Positions 60,705 through 64,000 of a stretch of DNA of 64,000 nucleotides are shown piece by piece. Under the pieces are notes generated by a model, which did not search any database, was not told the origin of the DNA, and saw nothing but the letters and a program-made list of their open reading frames with translations. Source of the DNA: Prochlorococcus sp. AG-363-B04. Lineage in GTDB: Bacteria; Cyanobacteriota; Cyanobacteriia; PCC-6307; Cyanobiaceae. Location: NCBI GenBank assembly GCA_003278465.1, contig QCFC01000005.1, positions 25,324 to 89,323 of the forward strand. The letters are read 5' to 3'. Numbering within the stretch: the stretch's first letter is position 1; each line of letters begins with the position of its first letter. A program made the position numbers and the translations under genes.

Positions 60705-61115
60705 TTGTTCCAATCAAAATGGAATGATTTTCCATGCTCACATTTTTTATGTTTTGATAGAAACTCTATAGAGAAGGATAAACTAGACTTTACTCCTATT
60801 GAACCTAATGAAGGTTCTATATATGCAGGAGATATTGGATCAAGAGTTAGAGATTATGCAATTAATAGCTTTACTAGGGATCAGTGGGAGCTTTTAGAAT
60901 TTTGTACTATGTCTGAATTCCAGAAAAGATCAAAGATAGATCATTACTCTAAAGGATTGGATATAGTTAATGTGAGTGATCAGGTAAATGATCTTCTTAT
61001 GAAATTTGATTTTATTATTTGGAGAAATCAGCGTTTTGCAATTCACATGAGCAACTTTAAGCGAGGATTAACGAATCTCTCTTCTGTAGAAAAGGAAAAA
61101 TTAGCGAAATCCTAA
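60705..61115 (+). CDS. Hypothetical protein, 136 aa
   Basis: TTG start. Soluble: FPCSHFLCFDRNSIEKDKLD then SIYAGDIGSRVRDYAINSFT and a basic C-terminus. No family recognised. Low G+C like its neighbours. Confidence 0.5.
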   Translation: MFQSKWNDFPCSHFLCFDRNSIEKDKLDFTPIEPNEGSIYAGDIGSRVRDYAINSFTRDQWELLEFCTMSEFQKRSKIDHYSKGLDIVNVSDQVNDLLMKFDFIIWRNQRFAIHMSNFKRGLTNLSSVEKEKLAKS

Positions 61116-61313
61116 TATTTTTAGAAATTTCATTGACGAGGATTTTCAATTAATATGTGTAATTTAATTATAATAACTTTGATCACCTGAAATACATGCT
61201 TATATCATCTTAAAAGATCTAAACTTGTTCTCTGATATTTCGCTTTTATATTACTATTAGAAGCAACCAGCCTTCTCAACACCTAAAATGGGTTAGGAGA
61301 GTAGCAATCATTC
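61116..61313. other. Intergenic, nothing recognised
   Basis: A+T-rich leader of the 2OG oxygenase gene. Confidence 0.35.
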
Positions 61314-62180
61314 ATGACACATATTATAACAGAGCCACATCCTATATTTTCATATAAAGAGGCAATTACTATACGCGAATGTATTAATGAGATTCCTCCT
61401 GAATCTTTTATGGAAGACTCAGGGGCGAAACAAAAAATATCATCTAGTGCTGGTAAATCAACCAATATACCAGACTTGATTTGGGACAAAATGAACTTTT
61501 ATTTATCTGATGAGTATAAATCTTATATTATTCGTACAATAAAGTCACCAGCCAATCCCATCTCTGAATTTTATTCTGAGATCTATAAAATAAATTTTAT
61601 AGATGAAATAGATTTGGATTTAAAATTAGATGTTGATATTTATAATCAGTTAAAATTACTACCGGAATCTCATCGCCGCACACGACTTAAATGGTCAACT
61701 AATCCCAATAAAATAGTAGTTGACACCAAGACCTTTAAGAGTTATCTGAAAAAGGGCATCTTAATAGTTATACCTGTATTTCATATTTCAAAAATGCCTC
61801 ACGGAAGTTTTATTAAGCCACATACAGATAACTGTAGAAAACTTATGTCGGTTATGCACTATCTTCCGAGTCCTGAACAAAACAATAATACTGATCTAGG
61901 AACAATATTTCACTATTCTAATAAAGTTAGGATGTCTACTAGCCTCTTCTCCAATGGTAAAATTAATCTAGATAGTGACAGTATTAAATATCAGGAATTA
62001 ATATCAAATACAACAGTTTTTAAGACCTCGTACTCATTTAATGTTTTAGTTACATTCTTCCGCTCTCCTTTTTCATGGCATTCATTTAATTACCCTGAAT
62101 ATGATATAGGTCCAAGGATAAGTATTAATATAAATTATTTTCTTCCTATCTCCCCAGTATTCAGAATTCACAATCAATAA
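61314..62180 (+). CDS. 2OG-Fe(II) oxygenase-like protein
   Basis: 288 residues. FIKPHTDNCRKLMSVMHYLP gives HxD; SWHSFNYPEYDIGPRISINI gives the distal His and Arg. The GSFIKPHTD block and following Met-His-Tyr-Leu-Pro strand are typical of oxygenases in surface-polysaccharide islands. Target unknown. Third such domain in the window besides 24072 and 34128. Confidence 0.8.
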   Translation: MTHIITEPHPIFSYKEAITIRECINEIPPESFMEDSGAKQKISSSAGKSTNIPDLIWDKMNFYLSDEYKSYIIRTIKSPANPISEFYSEIYKINFIDEIDLDLKLDVDIYNQLKLLPESHRRTRLKWSTNPNKIVVDTKTFKSYLKKGILIVIPVFHISKMPHGSFIKPHTDNCRKLMSVMHYLPSPEQNNNTDLGTIFHYSNKVRMSTSLFSNGKINLDSDSIKYQELISNTTVFKTSYSFNVLVTFFRSPFSWHSFNYPEYDIGPRISININYFLPISPVFRIHNQ

Positions 62181-62187
62181 AATTTTC

Positions 62188-62607
62188 TTGAATGATAGAT
62201 TAACTATTACATCTAAAGACAAACTGGCTCATCGCAATGCAATCTGGGCATCTGCCTTTTGGGCTTGGCCTAAAGGTGAGCAATGGCATTACAGCCAAGA
62301 AGAAAATGAGGCCATGAGTAGACCTGATCAAGATTTTGCGTCTAAAGATCCCCTGCGAGAACAGCTAGAAACATGGTTAGAAGAGAATCCAGAATTAGTC
62401 GAAATCCCTGTTGCTTATACACTTGTTGCTATGGGTTATGTAGATCAAAAAAGGGATAAATCTATTTGTTCATCAATGGCAAGACACTTTCAATTTCTGG
62501 GCTGGACGCCAACGAATCAACGTAGCCGTTATCAATTACCTAATGCCTCGAGGTCAGACAAGACAACTGGTTGGTGTAGAACGGGCAGTTCAAGCATTCC
62601 TTTTTAG
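62188..62607 (+). pseudogene. C-terminal remnant of a VapE/primase-helicase protein
   Basis: LAHRNAIWASAFWAWPKGEQ W resembles the last part of a P-loop helicase, and LETWLEENPELVEIPVAYTL VAMGYVDQKRDKSICSSMAR HFQFLGW is the winged-helix end seen in VapE-type proteins. After YQLPNA the frame shifts; the other frame reads PRGQTRQLVGVERAVQ. The N-terminal enzyme part is missing. Confidence 0.6.
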
Positions 62608-62824
62608 GTGCCCATACTTCTGCGCAATAGATGCCCATGCTCCAGATCCATTTCATATCAATGGTTCTTGAATTACTTGTGGCCCTAGGGCATTAGAACG
62701 TCGAAGCATTAACTCGAAAGAAGAAGCTAATAAACGCTGCTTTTTATGGAACTATTGCCCTACTGCCCAGCTTCCTAAACTTTCATGGGTCCTATTTCAT
62801 CAATTTTTCACAAGCTATTTGTGC

Positions 62825-62911
62825 TTAATACATTGATGAGTAACGGCCCCAAGCATTAGTAGCAGTAGGTAATGCAATCGCAGCGATTAGTGGGAGTAGT
62901 AAGCGGTGCAT
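62825..62911 (-). CDS. Truncated secreted microprotein, 28 aa
   Basis: MHRLLLPLIAAIALPTATNA WGRYSSMY: a complete signal peptide followed by eight residues. Probably the remains of a small secreted protein. Three bases past the previous gene's stop. Confidence 0.4.
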   Translation of the reverse strand: MHRLLLPLIAAIALPTATNAWGRYSSMY

Positions 62912-62913
62912 GA

Positions 62914-63066
62914 TTAATGATGGAAGAGCCAGTGGAGAATCAGAGTTGCGATAACTCCTACGGCAAAAACAAAGACCCAACTAAGGTTGACCATTCCATA
63001 GTTGCTCAGTCCAAAGCGTTTCTGTACTGCTTTGACAGCTTTCTTATCTAGGTCGATCAGGCTCAT
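62914..63066 (-). CDS. Membrane microprotein, 50 aa
   Basis: MSLIDLDKKAVKAVQKRFGL SNYGMVNLSWVFVFAVGVIA TLILHWLFHH: an amphipathic start and one helix. ATGA overlap with the gene before it. Confidence 0.65.
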   Translation of the reverse strand: MSLIDLDKKAVKAVQKRFGLSNYGMVNLSWVFVFAVGVIATLILHWLFHH

Positions 63067-63263
63067 TTCATTACCCTAGGGTTCTCAGTTAAGACGCTCT
63101 TATAAACCCAGTAGCAAGCGTATCCAGTAATAGCTATAGGAAGTAAGAGGCCTACGAGTTGAAAGACAACATATAAAGCAATGGCAGCTACACCTACCTG
63201 CTTGATAAGCAGCCGGTTGTCATCAGTTAGGTCTTGCCAGTAGTTAGTGATCTTTTCAATCAT
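63063..63263 (-). CDS. Small two-helix membrane protein (paralogue of 10886-11119)
   Basis: 66 residues from MIEKITNYWQDLTDDNRLLI KQ; shares IALYVVFQLVGLLLPIAIT and VLTENPR with the paralogue. Coupled by ATGA to the 50-residue gene. Confidence 0.7.
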   Translation of the reverse strand: MIEKITNYWQDLTDDNRLLIKQVGVAAIALYVVFQLVGLLLPIAITGYACYWVYKSVLTENPRVMK

Positions 63264-63434
63264 GTTGTTTAAGAAGCGATTGGTTCGTTGTCATGAAATG
63301 AATCCCAGTATTTCTAAATTGTTTTAAGTTAAAGGCGTAGAAGTTGATGGAATCCTTAGTCATTAGGGGGAAATCATTGATTAATCCTCCACATCTCTAA
63401 TGCTGACATGGTTGGCAAGGGCTAGAAAGGGAAC

Positions 63435-63569
63435 ATGAACCACCTCGCTGCTACCTACATTGATTTCATCCAGACCATTGGTGTCTTGGTGATCTTTGGT
63501 GTTGCTGCCTATGCGGTTAAACAGATGCTGCTTTCTGTAGAGAAAGTACAAGTCAAAGTAGAAGACTGA
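63435..63569 (+). CDS. Membrane microprotein MNNLIATYIDF family, 44 aa
   Basis: MNHLAATYIDFIQTIGVLVI FGVAAYAVKQMLLSVEKVQV KVED. Core identical to 38799-38945, tail different. A minus-strand ORF over the same bases is a shadow. First of a trio like that at 38.6-38.9 kb. Confidence 0.75.
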   Translation: MNHLAATYIDFIQTIGVLVIFGVAAYAVKQMLLSVEKVQVKVED

Positions 63570-63570
63570 A

Positions 63571-63741
63571 GTGGATGCTCTTGACCCACTAATCCAAGTT
63601 GCTGGAGGTAATGCTCCTTCCCCGCTGCTGTTGATCATGGGATGTATTGGAGCGTTTTTTGCTGGTGCGTTGATCACCTCCCTAATGAGAGGAAGGAAAG
63701 AGCAGGTTTGGTTTCAAAGAAAGGAGAAAGGCGATCAATGA
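63571..63741 (+). CDS. Membrane microprotein, 56 aa
   Basis: GTG start one base after the previous stop. VDALDPLIQVAGGNAPSPLL LIMGCIGAFFAGALITSLMR then GRKEQVWFQRKEKGDQ. Occupies the middle place of the trio but is not related in sequence to MLNTYLLIDG. Overlaps the next start (ATGA). Confidence 0.65.
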   Translation: MDALDPLIQVAGGNAPSPLLLIMGCIGAFFAGALITSLMRGRKEQVWFQRKEKGDQ

Positions 63742-63869
63742 AGAATCGCGAAAGGAACTTTGATGACGATTCGTATGACGAGGTAGAAGAACGCCTCAGG
63801 GAGCAAGATCCAGACGAAGAAGATCGTGCTTACTTCCCTGTTGAGGAGTCAATACCTCCGCATTATTGA
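63738..63869 (+). CDS. Acidic microprotein, FDDDSYDEVEERL family, 43 aa
   Basis: MKNRERNFDDDSYDEVEERL REQDPDEEDRAYFPVEESIP PHY. One of three relatives. The start within the overlap is chosen over an upstream in-frame codon because of family length. Confidence 0.75.
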   Translation: MKNRERNFDDDSYDEVEERLREQDPDEEDRAYFPVEESIPPHY

Positions 63870-63882
63870 AAGAACAGAAGAG

Positions 63883-64000
63883 ATGAAACCCCATGCTCTA
63901 CTCCTGGTTCTCGTCTTAGTTCTGGCACCTCCAGCCTTAGCTCAAACCACTATCACCATTGATCGCTGCCACGACGGTGATACCTGCACCAGTACTGAAG
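63883..64000 (+). CDS. Secreted thermonuclease-like protein, N-terminal part
   Basis: MKPHALLLVLVLVLAPPALA is a signal peptide; then QTTITIDRCHDGDTCTSTE, matching the start of staphylococcal-nuclease-like proteins (V-DGDT-). The gene runs off the window, so catalytic Arg/Glu residues cannot be checked. Confidence 0.7.
   Translation, partial: MKPHALLLVLVLVLAPPALAQTTITIDRCHDGDTCTSTE

Noticed and set aside
63381..63677. 98-codon minus-strand ORF
   Set aside because: It is antisense to two microprotein genes whose family members and overlaps support the plus strand.

Overview
The window reads as chromosome of a marine picocyanobacterium, most likely Prochlorococcus (a low-light-type genome is my guess). 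The A+T-rich sequence, the split urease cluster (ureG-F-E against ureD-A-B-C), a high-light-inducible protein, psbN, a Nif11-like peptide, and several cyanobacterial small families (DUF1651, DUF3721, DUF3303) all point that way. No species call is possible without a search.

Layout. 1-4.7 kb: urease genes, ordinary conserved genome. 4.7-22.8 kb: sparse, decaying accessory DNA with small membrane proteins, psbN, a SemiSWEET-like protein, a histone-H1-like protein, a radical SAM enzyme, an SDR, DUF3721 proteins and several pseudogenes (dienelactone hydrolase, NmrA-like, recombinase pieces). 22.8-36.4 kb: a tRNA 3'-end remnant, 2OG-Fe(II) oxygenases and methyltransferases (including an FkbM-2OG fusion), an OsmC-cupin fusion, and microprotein genes with degraded copies. 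36.4-60.5 kb: a stretch of about 24 kb bounded by a 47-bp direct repeat of the 3' part of tRNA-Pro(UGG); the intact tRNA is at the right edge. Inside are three degraded tyrosine-recombinase modules (two with a divergent HTH gene), a TPR-methyltransferase, a PLD-like protein, and a zinc-acquisition island (ZnuABC, Zur, an outer-membrane protein with an Asp/His run, two CobW-type GTPases, a WD40 protein, and an operon of a divergent CobW-like P-loop protein plus two metallophosphoesterases). 60.5-64 kb: further accessory DNA with a 2OG oxygenase, a primase/helicase C-terminal remnant, microproteins and the start of a secreted nuclease.

How it works together. The zinc genes look like one regulon: three inverted repeats of Fur/Zur type lie upstream of znuA/znuC, of the cobW-WD40 pair and of the cobW-like/metallophosphoesterase operon. 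The 36.4-60.5 kb stretch has the architecture of the tRNA-targeted integrative elements of Prochlorococcus (tycheposons), now with broken recombinases.

Two patterns stand out. First, unrelated cargo genes (PLD-like; DUF3721 plus a PepSY-like membrane protein; DUF1330 and small ORFs) are bracketed by the same two border sequences: upstream, a module with a divergent microprotein gene and, in three of four copies, a hairpin leader ending just before the cargo start codon; downstream, a 38-bp motif beginning within about 20 bp of the cargo stop codon. Second, about a dozen microprotein families recur two to four times, often in translationally coupled clusters (TAATG or ATGA overlaps) with intact and dead copies side by side.
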